A program made the position numbers and the translations under genes. The notes under the pieces were generated by a model that was not told the DNA's origin, did not search any database, and was given only the letters and a program-made list of their open reading frames with translations. 64,000 nucleotides of DNA from Halichondria panicea (Eukaryota > Porifera > Demospongiae > Suberitida > Halichondriidae). Location of the stretch: assembly GCF_963675165.1 (NCBI RefSeq), contig NC_087377.1, forward strand, positions 6,837,122-6,901,121. The letters run 5' to 3'. Position 1 is the first letter of the stretch. Each line of letters opens with the position of its first letter. Positions 13,901 to 25,863 of the stretch are shown here, piece after piece.

Positions 13901-14048
13901 AATTTGATTCTTAATAAACTTACGGATAAGTGAACTTTCCCTCCCAGCTTACACCATTGCAATTGCAGGGATGTGTACAATTAGCCTTAAATTCAGCATT
14001 AACACTGGCTAGAGCTAGGACCACCACAGACAGAATCTCAAACATCAT
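10930..14048 (-). CDS. M6PR-like: Cation-dependent mannose-6-phosphate receptor-like protein A
   Basis: Type I membrane protein of the MRH lectin class, expected in trans-Golgi/endosome sorting of lysosomal glycoproteins. Seven exons (13,924-14,048; 13,218-13,317; 12,818-12,963; 11,740-11,833; 11,414-11,481; 11,193-11,319; 10,930-11,010) give 246 residues. Seen: signal peptide 1-18; Cys-rich start (CTHPCNC); MRH core 42-155 with FSPCG; membrane helix about 170-194; then GARGIEVVPNYSFW...KDG, which matches the juxtamembrane GAKGMEQFPHLAFW...DG of vertebrate M6PR. Gln78, Arg124, Glu145 and Tyr155 fall where the four sugar-contact residues of bovine CD-MPR lie (Q66, R111, E133, Y143; Glu-Tyr spacing of 10 in both). 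The later cysteines of M6PR are missing. The tail ends in YSHLVSK, a Y-x-x-hydrophobic endocytic-type motif. Ligand specificity is inferred. Confidence 0.82.
13067..13204. mobile_element. MITE, AGAGGAGGTC-ended family, in M6PR-like A intron 2-3
   Basis: Ends AGAGGAGGTCTGACACGAG and CTCGTGTCGTACCTCCTCT are inverted repeats. The interior is nearly identical to 556-690 (AAAATTGAGTTAATTA, AATGACTTTAACGTTG). It sits 14 bp upstream of exon 2's donor end, within the intron between exons 2 and 3. Confidence 0.8.
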
Positions 14049-14111
14049 TTGGACGACTTGTCACTTCTCACTTGCACTGAACTCCTGGCCTTTCTTGCTT
14101 TTTTGGGGGGT

Positions 14112-15890
14112 GGCTCCCAGCTAGCTGCTCATTTTCTGGCCGCTTGGGCTTAGGGTTTTGCCATAGACTGAGATAAGGTGTTGCCACTCTAGTTTCACTT
14201 TCCGTCCACGCCCCTCCTTTGCCAGTGGTTCAAGACTCATAGACAAAGGAGACTCTTCAGACTTCAGACTTGGCGTTTAAGGAGGACAATTGTGACAGTA
14301 CAGGTGAGGAGGTGAGGAGGAACCTACTAAGACTGATCTAAATCTAATTTGAAACCTAACAAAATGTGGACTACCACAGACAGGCACATGCACAGTAGAC
14401 TCTAATTGTTGGTGTAAGAACTAGAAAGTGACGGCTATTAAAGATCTCTCTCTCAACTTTTTCGAGGGTCAGATCACAACTCTGCGCGGAGTAGGCAAAA
14501 TCACCATCTTGTGAGTACTTTCCTACACGTATGACTCAACCGTAAGCATAGCTAGATATGCTGTAAGTAGACCTACACATGGTTTTTTCAGTTATGCATA
14601 ATTTTGATGACGTGAGAAACAAGGAATCTACAGTGGAACCTCTGTGAACAACCACCTCCGAATAAAGGCCAGCTGCTATATAACGGCCAGGCACCCAGGT
14701 CCCAAATGAACAGTTTGTGTACAAAACAACCTCTCAACAAAGGCCACCTCTGTATAAAGGCCAAAACATTGTTCCCCAAAGGTGTCTGTTATACGTAGAG
14801 GGGTTCCACTGTACTTTGTGCCTGGTGGTATAGTAAGATCATTACAATTGAGATTTCTCAACCCGATAGACGCTTAGGCCATTGCTAGTGTTTAGTCTAT
14901 TAGTCTATCACAATATGACCTTCAACTTGAACCCATCTCTCTAACTTCTCTCACATGTTACAGCCGGAACTGCCAATATCTATGGCAACGCATAGACCTG
15001 ATCCGACAAGGTCTGGGGATTTGTCCTCAATATAACATCCTAATCAGCGAGTAAGTTTTTCATGTGCTGTGATAAGGAGCACTTGCTCTTCTTTGGACTC
15101 TACTGAAGGTACTCCCTTGGAAGGAGTCTAAGGAACAGACACCGGAGTAAGTCGCATGCCCCCAGGCACTGTACTTTATCAGTGAACCTTATTACAGCTA
15201 TATACAAGGTTTACTGCTCTTGACTGTGTACATTTTAATTACCTTAAGGTGACATAATTATTTTCACAGGTAGATTTGTTTACGTTATTACACATTTTGC
15301 TGGTATAATTTTTTGTAAAATGTCGATCTGGATACATTAAACAAGAGGGCGGCCAATTATTTTGCGAGTACTAATTTTTGCGGTTTTACTCTCATTCGCA
15401 GAAACAGCAAAAATTAATACATGCAAAAATATGTCACCTTAAGGTACATGCATGTAGATAATTATAATTATAGAAGTGGGATTAAGTTTTGGGGGCAATA
15501 GTAAATTGATATCAGCACAATCAATACGTACTTAGGTACAGTAGTCTTGCTCTTGCATGTGTAATTATTTCCTCCACACACACAGATGGTGGCAGGAGCA
15601 CATGTGCTCTTGATGGCGGCATGTTGAAGGTTAGCCTTCTCTCCCATGCAACCAATTAATGGCCAAGCATGAAAAGGAAGCTATCCAGATCTGTGTTGTC
15701 CAGAATATTGCTGTAATCATGTGATACTGCCCCCCCCCCCACCCATGACTATAGTGTGTGAGTCAGACGACTCTGGACGATGTGTTCACCCACTTTGCCA
15801 ACAGACAAAGCGAGGGGGCGGGGCTTGAATTTGAAGTGCATGGAACTGCCTGCATGACATCATTCCAAGTGACGTGAATGAGAATTACCT
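14112..15890 (+). pseudogene. Decayed partial copy of the ABCA transporter gene
   Basis: Collinear remnants of the intact gene. 14,112-14,516 matches exon 5, with the Walker A coding segment destroyed by a deletion (CTGCGCGGAGTAGGCAAAATC). 14,960-15,052 matches exon 6, and 15,073-15,150 matches exon 7 with frame-disrupting changes. 15,585-15,690 matches exon 8. 15,740-15,890 matches exon 18. Exons 1-4 and 9-17 are absent. A MITE at 14,631-14,811 has inserted. Flank similarity continues to about 16,120. Same orientation as the parent. It starts only 64 bp from the M6PR-like A start codon, which marks the junction between duplicated units. It cannot encode a transporter. Confidence 0.88.
14631..14811. 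mobile_element. Tigger/pogo-like MITE with TA target duplication
   Basis: 181 bp, starts CAGTGGAACCTCTGTGAAC and ends with its imperfect complement (GTAGAGGGGTTCCACTG), flanked on both sides by TA. CAGTGGAACCTC-type ends and a TA target are typical of Tc1/mariner-superfamily (pogo/Tigger) elements. A related internal fragment (GCACCCAGGTCCCAA, TTTTGTTCCCCA) occurs near 61,150-61,240. Confidence 0.8.
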
Positions 15891-16950
15891 GAGAATACAC
15901 GTGAGACTATAATTATACAACACGTACTGTAAATTTTGTTTTACATTGCTTGTTTTGTTTTTGTATTATAAATTATTATGTCATCATAGAATCAATCCCT
16001 AATGTGATACTATAATTAGGTTGTGTGAGGACGTAATCATTTTACTTCTCTATTTTTGAGGTGGTAAGAAAACGTGCATACACATGCATGCAGTGGATCT
16101 TCTGGTCTTACACCTATACCCGATAATAACCTGAATCATGGATATGGTGCTTGCATCATGGTTTCCAGACAGCTCCAGCTTGGATAAAATGTCAAAACAT
16201 TATTTTGTGAAAGTAGATACTAATAACTATAATTCGTCGCCACATTTAATTTACCACTAACTCAAGCTCCTAACAGGTTGCCTGAGAAACTGAATTGTCT
16301 GCTCACCACCTGTACTGCATGGGTGAGGTCATACCTCTGCAGTGGATAAATACACATTTCACTACCGCTGTATATATAATTATATAGATACACCAGACAC
16401 AATCTATCCCAGGCCTATAGCTGGCACTTTCAAAAGATTAGGGTATTCAAAACAATACGGAGAGAATTCCTCGAGCATAAAAGAATAGTAACTGGTAAAA
16501 AAAGCATGAAGTACTCACCCCATGGACGCATTGCACTGTATGGTAAGCCTACTGTTCTGGATCCGATACATTCCCATGCACTCGTTTCACTTCATGAGGG
16601 CCCATACAGTGACTCTCTCACTAGTACTAAGTTTTTATAATACATGAAAACGAGAATTAGAATGAGCAGGTTTGCATAATCAGTATATAATTATCAGTAG
16701 GTCAATAATTGCCTTGCTAGCCAGAGAGGTCATGCATGATCGTAAAAGCAGTCGCAAATCTGAGACATTGGCCAGTAAGCCTTAATTCCAATCCCATGCA
16801 TACTCCTTTTTGTTTATATTATTTATGGTGGAAAGCGAAATGGTACAGAAAAAATTTCATTAGAATTAAACTCAAATAAACAATCGTAGGCAGGCAACTA
16901 CCACAGAACAGCAGTATAAAAATACAAGTAATACACCTCACTTTCTCTAA
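15891..16950. other. Spacer between ABCA relic and M6PR-like B
   Basis: Diverged duplicate of the 9531-10,929 spacer. Matches include TTTACTTCTCTATTTTTGAG at about 16,040 and GAGACATTGGCCAGTA at about 16,762. No open gene and no clear complete mobile element seen. Confidence 0.6.
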
Positions 16951-19900
16951 CTAAAGTGAACTGTACGTGTTCTTTTTACTGCGACACGGTTGAAACATGA
17001 ACAAAACCCCATCCTGCAGTGGTGTGGAAGGGCATTAATGTATATAGGACGGAAATCAATTAATTATACACATCACATTCACCAAAAGACTAACTCAATG
17101 AAAGCACCGCAGGTGCTGATGCCTTGGTGAAGATGCCAGTTATGTAGCTACTAATAGCTTTGATAATTTTGCTGCATGCAAAAACTCACAGAGTGGGTAA
17201 TGATCGACCATTATTATTGTTAAAAACGATCGATGCCAAAAGTTCAAGTCTAAGATTAATGGCTGCATTAGCAGAGCCTTGCAGCTCTCTTCTCACTCTT
17301 GCAGCTACCAATAGCTAGCGTTTTAGTGCAGAGCTAACTACTAAGTAGAGTAGCAACACTCGGTAAACAAGTTTGGCTACGTGCTCTTCTGAAAAGGCTG
17401 CAATGGCATTCCAAGTAGGCATAACTCGAGAACAAAGCATTATTTTGCAAATCCACGAATTAAAATCCAAGTAAACATGACTAGAAGCCTATAGAAACTC
17501 TTACTTGCACTTGATTCATCCTTGAGCAGCTGTAGCAGTCTACACACACAGACAGACAGACAGACACACACACAGACACACTACCGTATACCTCGCTTGC
17601 GCATGCGCACCGAGGCATAACAAGGGGATAAGGAAAGTGGTTCATCATGCATACAGTGAATGCTAGAACCTGAGATCAAAGCGTACAAAACTCATTATAC
17701 CTTGATAAGAAAGGGGAGATCTTTCCAGAAGGAGTAGTTGGGAACCACCTCAATTCCACGTGCACCCTTGACTTGGAACATGACGATTGAACCAATAATA
17801 AAGTACAGTATCACTGCTCCTAACACCCTACAGAGCATACAGTCATCATATATCAATGGGTGACTTAACATTTACAATTGTGAGGTTTTATTAACTACAG
17901 AGATAGGGCATCGACTCACAAACATATTAAGACAATCCCAACAGTTCCAAGAGGTACGCCAGTATCACCAGATGGGATGTTAGCATTGAATTCCTGCATG
18001 TGTTTGTTGACAATCTTCTCATGAAGTACAGTATAGCGGGAAATTTTCGTGAGGTGCAAAATTTCGCGTTTTTCGAGGGCAGAGCAGTGCGAAAATTAAA
18101 ACTAGGATAAACTCCCACGCACTGGTATATTTCACATGCAAAGCTATTAGTGGGTGTGGTTTCCTGACACTGAACCGCGAATAATTATTAGAACCCACGA
18201 ACATGTCTGCTGAAGGCTCTAGAGCCAAATAGCAAAAAATGTCCCACGGTATACGGTAACACTAATGTGGATATTATAATAATTATCCTAATAAACTGGC
18301 TAGTCTGCATATTTTACTTCCAGCACTACAAAACAAAATTTACGTATGTTATGTTTTTGGCTTATGACGACTGTATGAATCAAAGTTGCATACTATAAAC
18401 CATTACTTACATATTCAAGTGCAGTGGTCAGGGTAGTCTCTTTACTGAACACAAAGGAAGAATCTTGTGATGTCACTGTCACTGATACAACCCCTTTCCT
18501 GGTATAAAAAGCATGCAGATCAAAATTATGATAATAATTATGTATGAATAATTATTGTACAGAGCGAATTTTTGCGGCATTTAAATTTCGTGGAATGGCC
18601 TTTAAGGTTAGGATATAGTGTTTCGCCCACGCAAGAAAGTGGGCGTTCCCGCTCAGCATCTGTACAGCAATTTTGGTAAAGCTAGCTACAAAACTTCTGC
18701 GTCAGTTTTCTACCTTCTTAGCTGATGATCATGTCCTATTTAAGCATGATCTAATTAAACAAAGTGTGGGGCAGGGCCAGATGTGTAGAGAATCAAGACT
18801 CTGCAGCTGCAGTGCTCACTTTACTATTTATTTTTGGTTCATTTTTGCGTATTGATAGTACAAAAGAGCAGATATGACAGAACAAGTATCACAATAAAGC
18901 ATTCTCGTTGAATAGATTTCATGTGTTGACTGCTTACCCAGAGGAGGTCTGACGTGTGCACAAATCACTATAAAATCAGTGCATTGATGTCATTGCGGTC
19001 ACGTGAAAACATCCAGGACAATTACACTAGCACTTGTAGTGATTCGTGCACGCATGTCGGACCTCCTCAGCTGTTTACCGGAAGCAGCTATAGTCGCAGA
19101 AGTACTATACAGTTAAGGTTTATGTGCTTGTGCGTGTGCCTGTGTGTGAATGGCCCTGAAGGTTCTGTGGTCAAATTATGACTTCATTAATGCTTTATGT
19201 GATTAACTGGTATGCCAATATGTCTTACACTTCTACACGTATAATCATAGTTGGTAGGAGATTTATCGCTTCTAAAGCATAATTATAATTATAGCTTTTA
19301 TGCCGATGTATGGCGCTATAAATTATTAATGCCATAATTCAAGAAGGGGGGTATACTTTTCATTGGGGTACGTATACTTTTTTCATTAGAGGGTATATAC
19401 TTTTTATTATAAGAGAGTATACTTTTTAGGGGGAACATTTTTTAATAGGGCTATATATATCTTCTAAGACTGTGCATTGACCTCGAGAACAAGTCGCTCA
19501 CGATATCAAGGCTAGTACAAGAGCACTGACTTCTGACTGTGTCTGCTTTTGAGCAGAAATGGTGAATAAAATTTGACTCCCTTCCCTGCAAAAAACGTTT
19601 TAAAATTTGCAGACACTCTCTTTTTTAAAACTAGGCCTGAAATCCTATTAGTGACCTTAGTTAAATAAGGTCCAACTTCCTCTGGATTTCTCCTGTGTAC
19701 AGGTCAATAGTCAAAGGTCTTCTGGAAATGGTCATTGATTTTATCCTTAAAAAAGTAGTGTTGACACTTGGTTCTACCTTTGATTGATGGCCATTGCTGA
19801 ATTCTTTTAATTTATGTACTGTGACTGGCCATTGCTGAATTCTTTTAATTTATGTACTGTGACTAAGTCACTCTGACCATTGATTTTGATAAAAGTACAC

Positions 19901-22900
19901 CCCTACTGAAATATTTTCCCTCTAATAAAAGCACACCTTTAATTAAGAAAGTATACCCCCTTGAGATAAAAAGTATACCCCTATTGAATAATGTTCCCAA
20001 GTATACTCCCTTAAGAAGAGTACCCTCGTGATAAAAATATACCCCTCTTGAATATGGCACTAATAATCATAGCGCCATACTCGGTGCGCACACGCAAACG
20101 AGGTATACAGTAGTTTGTTTGGGTGTGTGTGTCTGTGTAGACTGCTACAGCTGCTCAATGATCAATGAAGTGCAAGCAAGAGTCTCTGTAGGCTTCTAGT
20201 CACGTTTTCTTGGAATGGATTGCAAAATAATCTTCGTTCTTGATATACCTAAGTTTTGCTTACTTGGAATCCCATCATATCGCAGCATTTTCAGAAGAGT
20301 ATATATAGCGAATTTGCCCATAATTATATCTGGGTTGATCCTGGGATGGTAGCATGGTACTTAGTACTCCCGGGATACTTGGATAAGCACGTGGCTATAC
20401 GCCTGGTCATCCAGGGTTGATCCTGGGATCCCTATATAGTGTCTATCCTTACTATGTGTTGATACTTACGGCTGTGGTACACTTGTGGAGAAGCATAATT
20501 ATAATGCTGGGACATCATAGAATGATTCAATAATTATTGTACATACTCTGGGCAATTTGCAACTTCGATTATACATGGACAGTGTCTTATGGCGTCTTTG
20601 GACATGGGTGCAAAGCTGCACTGTTTCTGATAATAAACAGCCATTAATTGTGTTTTTCTTCGAATTTTGAGCATTTTTAGTAACCATTATGGTCAATCGC
20701 TTCCCACTCTTTCGCACCATTACATTCCCTGCACACACAATAGTGTATGGGTAGGTAAACTTTAAATGGGCTTCATTTGGGTGATTGCTAGTCTGTTTGA
20801 GTATTATACAGAAAAACCTCGATTATTTGGCATGGCAATATTCTCTGAAAATGGATGTGTCCCTGAATGTGCATGCGCAATTAACAGCTGTTACCATGGA
20901 CACAGGCGTGTGTAGATGCCCATGTGCAATAATAGCTGTTACCATGGACACAGGCATGCACAGATATGCGAACCTCAACGAATTTTATTCGTTGAGGTCC
21001 TGGTATAGGAAAACCCCAAACCAAACTTGTCTGATAACTCTTTTTAGACTGCTTGTTATAGATACTTCTTTTTGTGATTGAATTCTGTCTTCAATACTTA
21101 TCTCACAGACTACTGACTATGGTCTATGACAAAGGTTTGCTCCCACTGGGCCATTTAAGACGATCAGTATGCACTTTTAACTGTAGACACCCCTTTCTTG
21201 TGAAACAATCAAAGCAACACTCTAATACTTTTGAGCGAAAGCAAAAACATGGTGAGAGGCATTAGCACAGCGCACGCTTGCAACACTCGCTAATAATTAT
21301 AATAGCTAGCTAGCAACTTCATGTCGTAAAGGTTTGGCGTCTCCACCGAGGCATCAACACCATTAACACGGAATGCATTCATAATAATTGTGAAATGTTG
21401 AAATTGAGTAAACTATGTATGACAATGTTATAGCAACATTAAGAGGGCCATTCTAGAGACTTTGTAACGTCTTCTAAAAAGTTATACATACGTATTGATC
21501 TAGCTAGCAATCTGTGTCAAGCGAAATGGCCGTTACATCGAGGTGACCGTAATTCAAAGGAGCCGTATAGTTAGCAAAGATCGAGTAGATAAGAGAAGAG
21601 TGTCGAAGTGTATCGATACTAAGCTGTGCACAACGTAACATGACTCGTACGTGATGAAGTATCGTAAATTACTAGTAATCTCCTAGTAAATGTTAACCGT
21701 GACATTTTTAGAGGCGTGGAATTAATAGTTGCAAACAATACGACATCATTATAATTCCTTCCAGCCAGTTGTTTGCGTTTAAGAGGTCAGAGCTGCTCAC
21801 TGGACGCTATCATTTCATATACTTAACTCACAGTTACAAATTATGTGCATTGCGTACAGATGCGTGAACGTTATCGATTGCAAGTTGCTCACATGCAATT
21901 GACAGGGTATCACATTACTACATGTATGTGGGGACAATTTCCGCGAGCGCACATTAATTTTAGCAAACATAATACTAATACATGTAAAATGCTTGCAAAA
22001 TTATTTTGTGCACCTGGCAATAGACAATCACCCATTCATGGAACATTAGTTTATTCTGATGTTTACACATACCTTGGTATTGGCCCTACTAGGGTAACGT
22101 CAACTGTTTCATCTCCATGTCCGTACGTCACTGTGAAGTGGTTTGTGTCAGATTCATTCGCAAAAGCCCACACTACACTACTGGAAGCTCCAACCACAAC
22201 ATATGAGCCGGTAGAGTGGTCAATTTGGCAAATCTGTATGTTAATGAAAGTGTGATCTCTAGTACAATTTACTATTTAAAAGCTCGATCAACACAAAATA
22301 ATAATAATAGTTTGTGACGAAGAAAAAACGTCCTTCTTGAATGTTAAACAACTACCGTATATCTTCTAATTTATCGGACACTTCTAATTACCCCAGACAC
22401 TCTTTTGGGCAATTTTCGTTGTTCTAATACAACGGACACTACAGTACTTTAATATTACATCTGTTCTAAATATCCGGACAATACCTTGAAAAGTTGAGTT
22501 ACCATTCATATAGACGGCAAGTAAGACTTAGAGTGCTGCAGTTAGATAGCTTTGAGTAGCTAGTTTTAGATAGCTAGTGCAACTATTCAGTCGTACCCTG
22601 TTCTATTAAACTTAGCTAGCTCGCATGCAGCTGCTTGCTTGTTCTAATTATTCCGGACACTTCGCATGCTCTATAAAAATCTGTTCCAATTATACCCGAA
22701 CAATTTCCAATTTGCTGTCCGATAAATTAGAAGATATACGGTAATACCCATGCAGGTTTCAACTTACCACAACAGGCTTTTTTGTATTTCCACACTCTAT
22801 TTTGGCACCACATGGAGAGAACACGTATTCATATGTTTGCTTGTTGGTGTCCTGCGACGAGAAGTTGAAACTGCATTAAGAAAGAATATGTAGCACAGCC

Positions 22901-25863
22901 ATACATTAGCTAATACACACTGGACAGATTGGTCATAATTACTATTAGTTTAACATCCGACAGAAGACTTAATTGGATTTTGCCTCAAATCGCTGAGATT
23001 TAATGAAAGCACCGCGGGTGCTGATGCCTCGGTGGAGGTGTCAAAGCTACATAACATAAAGCTACTATAGCTACCGTATAGCGGGTAATTTTCGGGGGAC
23101 AAAATATTCGTGGTTCAGCAATATTGAAGCATTTCATGGGTAATATTTTGCAGTTGGAGCTTGGACTGCCGGTAAAGGTAGGCAAGGTCGCTTTATTCGT
23201 GGCGTGGGTAAAATATTCGTGGTTAGACCTTCAACCATGAAAATCACGCCCCACGAAAATTACCCTCTATACGGTATATTAGCTTTTATACACACATTAT
23301 TTTTTGCAAATTGATACTGTGCATGCAGAGAAGAGGAACTTAAGGAGTGGGTAATGAACGACTATGATATTGTTACTAGAACGCTAGCTATTGGTAGCTA
23401 TAGTGCAGAGCTACATAAGTACTAAGTAGAGTAGCAACACTCTATATGGACAAGTTTTGCTACACACTCTTCTGTAATTATAGTATTCTAAGTAAGCAAA
23501 ATAGGTAAACTCGAGAACGAAGCATTATTTTTCAAATCTACGAATTAAAAACATGACTAGAAGCCTATAGAAACAGAGCAGCTGTAGTAGTCTACACAGA
23601 CAGACAGACATGCAGACAGACACATATACACGTATACCTCGCTTGCGCATGCACACCTAGAAGCTGTAGAGTTATCAGTGAAAGAGAATGGTATAGATTG
23701 ATGCACGTAGATATATAGGCGTGTTCTATGTACAAAAAAATAATATTTATATTTATGGTACTTGAGAATAGTTCTCCCATAATAATATTCCCCACTTGGG
23801 GTCTGTATCATAGCAACTGGGTGGGGTTTAACTACCATAAACTCCCGCATTCCTCATAAACTCCCTTGCCTTGAGGGCGCACTGATTTTTTACTAGATCT
23901 ACACAGCCAAAAAGAAGCTAGACACTTGTTGACAAGGGCAGGACAGAATGATGGGTGGGGCTCGCTAAACACCATGAAGGCTGGAGGAAGGGTGGAACTC
24001 ACTGCTTGGACATTGAAAAGTTAGTGCGTAGAACTAGAAGCTCAACTCCTCCCTAGTACAAGTCCAGCACACTTCCCAAGAAACGAGCCGCTCGTACTAC
24101 TCTCACAAAGCGAAAGGAAGACATCTAAGCTATAATTTGCAGCAAAAGCCCAGCAAACAAGCGGCTCCTATACTACTCTTAACAAAGCGAAAGGAACTTT
24201 AGGAAGAAGCCAAAGCTAGAATCCCAGCACTTCCATACATCCAGCTCCTCCCCCATGCAGCCTTGCAGCAAAAGCACAGCACACGGCCCAAAAAACGAGC
24301 GTCTCCTACTACTCTCGAACAAAGCCAAAAAAAGAAACTAGAGCTTCTCTCTTCCATTCTAGTTCTGTTATTATGTTACTAGACAAAGCATCTATAGCTA
24401 CAATAATTGTTATGTTATTACATGTGTATCTTCTTGTAAATCATAATACAATGTACAATGTTGTAGTTTGTAGCCCAGAGCAATCTATAGTACCAGTACT
24501 ATAGCTCATAGTTCCCTGCTAAATACACTCAAATGGGATCTAATTCAAATATAACTACTCGCACATTTGTGGATTCTACCCTCCAGACCAGCTGCACTGT
24601 ACCTTATGATTGTGGTTACATGTAGTAGAGTTACCACCAATGTTATGATATGTCATGTAGTAACGTGACGACATGTCAACAACATTTTGGGGGTTTACTG
24701 ACGTAAAGGTAAGGCTGTGTTTGGGGGGTTTACTGACGTAAACGTATACACAGAGTGCTTTTTCATGCTTATGTTCCTATAGATAAGTATAGCTAAGGCT
24801 GTGTATCTAAGTAGTGTGCTGTGTCCCAAATGGTCACAAATATGAGGTGAGTGGATGTTTAGCAGCAAAACTACTCGTAGAGACAGCAAAAAAACAATTC
24901 TCATGAATTATTCATGGGTTTCCACGTTAGAAGTAAACCTTCTCAGGTAACCAAGGACGGAAAGGAACGTTTAGGCAACTGCATTTAGAGCCAAAAAAGA
25001 CAAGTAGCCAAACTGAATTTTTACACATTAAAAATCGTGTGCCGTTCATTGCTGGTCCCAGTCCTTAGGTTACCTGAGTTGGCTAAAACCGCATGGAAAC
25101 ACGGATGGCACCTCGACAGTGCTGCATTGCCAATCCCTCTATGCTCCAACAACCAAACGGTGCTTTTTTCCAACCACAGATAAAAAGTATGTGGTTACTA
25201 CAGTTGTAGATCCTAGTCTTTGGTATTTACCCAAGCCAGCCGTGGGCACGGGTTATAGTGTAAGGCAACGTGTTTAAGTACTATGCACCTATCAATGATA
25301 TGCCCCCTCCCCCCACCTGCATGGGGAGCGCCTGGGGGAAATGTAGTGGAATGGTCAACATCTTGATCCCCCATTGGGTGGGGATTGGTGGGGCCGGAAT
25401 TGATCTCTTCAACGAGGGCAGCTATTGTGTACAAGTAGCTGTCATGAGTACTGTACAGGTAGCTGTCACGAGTACTGTACATGCGCGCACTTGAGACAGA
25501 ACCAGACAGTTTTTATTGTTCTCTTTGAGGAATTTCTTGTCAACAAATAAAATTGCGGCCTACTCAACATGGGACCGGGGGATGGGGGTAACATATAGGG
25601 AAAGTACAGTTGATACGGCCCACAAAGGTTACTGATAATGTCACTTTTCCTACATCGCTCCAGGTGGGGAATATCATTGATACATGTAGGTGCATGCACT
25701 ATAGATCTACAGCAATTTGCTAGCCAAGATTTACTTACGGATAAGTGAACTGTCCCTTCCAGCTTACACCATTGCAAGTGCAGGGATCTGTACAATCAGG
25801 CTTATATTCAGCATTGACACTGGCTAGAGCTAGGACCACCAGAGACAGAATCTGAAACATCAT
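16951..25863 (-). CDS. M6PR-like: Cation-dependent mannose-6-phosphate receptor-like protein B
   Basis: Second tandem paralogue, same seven-exon plan: 25,739-25,863; 22,768-22,870; 22,073-22,233; 18,411-18,498; 17,920-17,993; 17,701-17,827; 16,951-17,013. It gives 246 residues, intact throughout. Signal peptide MMFQILSLVVLALASVNA; Cys-rich CTDPCTC; FSPCG; Gln79, Arg130, Glu150 and Tyr159 occupy the predicted sugar-contact positions (Glu-Tyr spacing 9, two residues shorter in this exon than A). The membrane and juxtamembrane exon is almost identical to A, whereas exon 3 differs strongly (loop DETVDVTLVGPIP against DNTYDEKT). It ends NTYSSL, a Y-x-x-L motif at the extreme C-terminus. The gene is stretched to 8.9 kb by repeat-filled introns (18,499-22,072 and 22,871-25,738). 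Lysosomal sorting receptor or lectin role inferred from family. Confidence 0.82.
17100..17640. repeat. Dispersed repeat in M6PR-like B intron 6
   Basis: Starts near GAAAGCACCGCAGGTGCTGATGCC and ends near CCTCGCTTGCGCATGCGCACCGAGGC, enclosing CATGACTAGAAGCCTATAGA, an AGCAGCTGTAGCAGTCTACAC segment and a CAGACAGACAGACACACACA tract. Related, rearranged copies occur at about 20,085-20,290, 21,330-21,350, 22,995-23,660 and 35,175-35,340. Non-coding. Confidence 0.6.
18027..18258. mobile_element. MITE, TACCGTATA-ended family, in M6PR-like B intron
   Basis: Ends TACAGTATAGCGGGAAATTT and CACGGTATACGGTA form an imperfect inverted pair. The interior matches 10,028-10,315 (GTGAGGTGCAAAATTTCGCG). No coding capacity. 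Confidence 0.65.
18939..19070. mobile_element. MITE, CAGAGGAGGTC-ended family
   Basis: Ends CAGAGGAGGTCTGACGTGTG and CGCATGTCGGACCTCCTC are inverted repeats about 130 bp apart. The right-half motif TTGTAGTGATTCGTGCA also occurs at about 9,030, which suggests another fragment there. Confidence 0.65.
19309..20079. mobile_element. Foldback element with TATGGCGCTAT ends and sub-terminal TATAC repeats
   Basis: The element begins TATGGCGCTATAAATTATTA and ends in the complement (TAATAATCATAGCGCCATA). Inside each arm are several spaced copies of a GGGGTATACTTTT-like unit on the left and its complement AAAAGTATACCCC on the right. Two direct copies of TTGCTGAATTCTTTTAATTT lie near 19,790-19,860. No transposase was recognised; likely non-autonomous. 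Confidence 0.65.
22353..22743. mobile_element. TACCGTATATCTTCTAA-ended MITE in M6PR-like B intron 2
   Basis: 391 bp. The left end TACCGTATATCTTCTAATTT is mirrored exactly by AAATTAGAAGATATACGGTA on the right. The interior carries repeated GGACAC / CCGGACA motifs. No coding capacity. It lies 25 bp from exon 2. Confidence 0.8.
23072..23276. mobile_element. TACCGTATAGCGGG-ended MITE in M6PR-like B intron 1
   Basis: Inverted ends TACCGTATAGCGGGTAATTT and AAATTACCCTCTATACGGTA, 205 bp. The interior has several copies of AATATTCGTGG-like segments. Non-autonomous. Confidence 0.8.
23277..25738 (-). other. Rest of M6PR-like B intron 1
   Basis: Includes a dispersed-repeat copy (to 23,660), a degenerate tandem array (24,060-24,330) in which CTACTCTC...ACAAAGCGAAAGGAA recurs three times, a doubled GGGTTTACTGACGTAAA segment at 24,690-24,745, and an inverted-repeat element (24,913-25,106). 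A short open frame at 25,213-25,482 was not recognised as coding. No exon recognised. Confidence 0.5.
24913..25106. mobile_element. Imperfect inverted-repeat element
   Basis: Left arm GGGTTTCCACGTTAG...TCTCAGGTAACCAAGGAC pairs with the complement of the right arm (AGTCCTTAGGTTACCTGAG...GCATGGAAACACG). About 195 bp, MITE-like, no open frame. Confidence 0.55.

Larger units (their letters stand above)
18499..22072 (-). other. Large repeat-filled intron of M6PR-like B
   Basis: 3.6 kb intron between exons 3 and 4. It contains a MITE (18,939-19,070), the 770 bp foldback element (19,309-20,079), a two-copy direct repeat with TTACCATGGACACAGGC near 20,870-20,960, and a hairpin CCTCAACGAATTTTATTCG at about 20,980. 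The right end (21,480-21,790) is a diverged copy of sequence in the corresponding intron of gene A (12,270-12,560). No exon was recognised inside. Confidence 0.6.

Noticed and set aside
20085-21081. Several open frames of 60-98 residues in the large M6PR-like B intron
   Set aside because: Overlap dispersed and direct repeats, show low complexity, and have no domain similarity.
25213-25795. Overlapping minus-strand open frames near M6PR-like B exon 1
   Set aside because: The 109-residue frame covers the signal exon in a wrong frame; the 89-residue frame has tandem YSTRDSYLY-like sequence from a local repeat and no other support.
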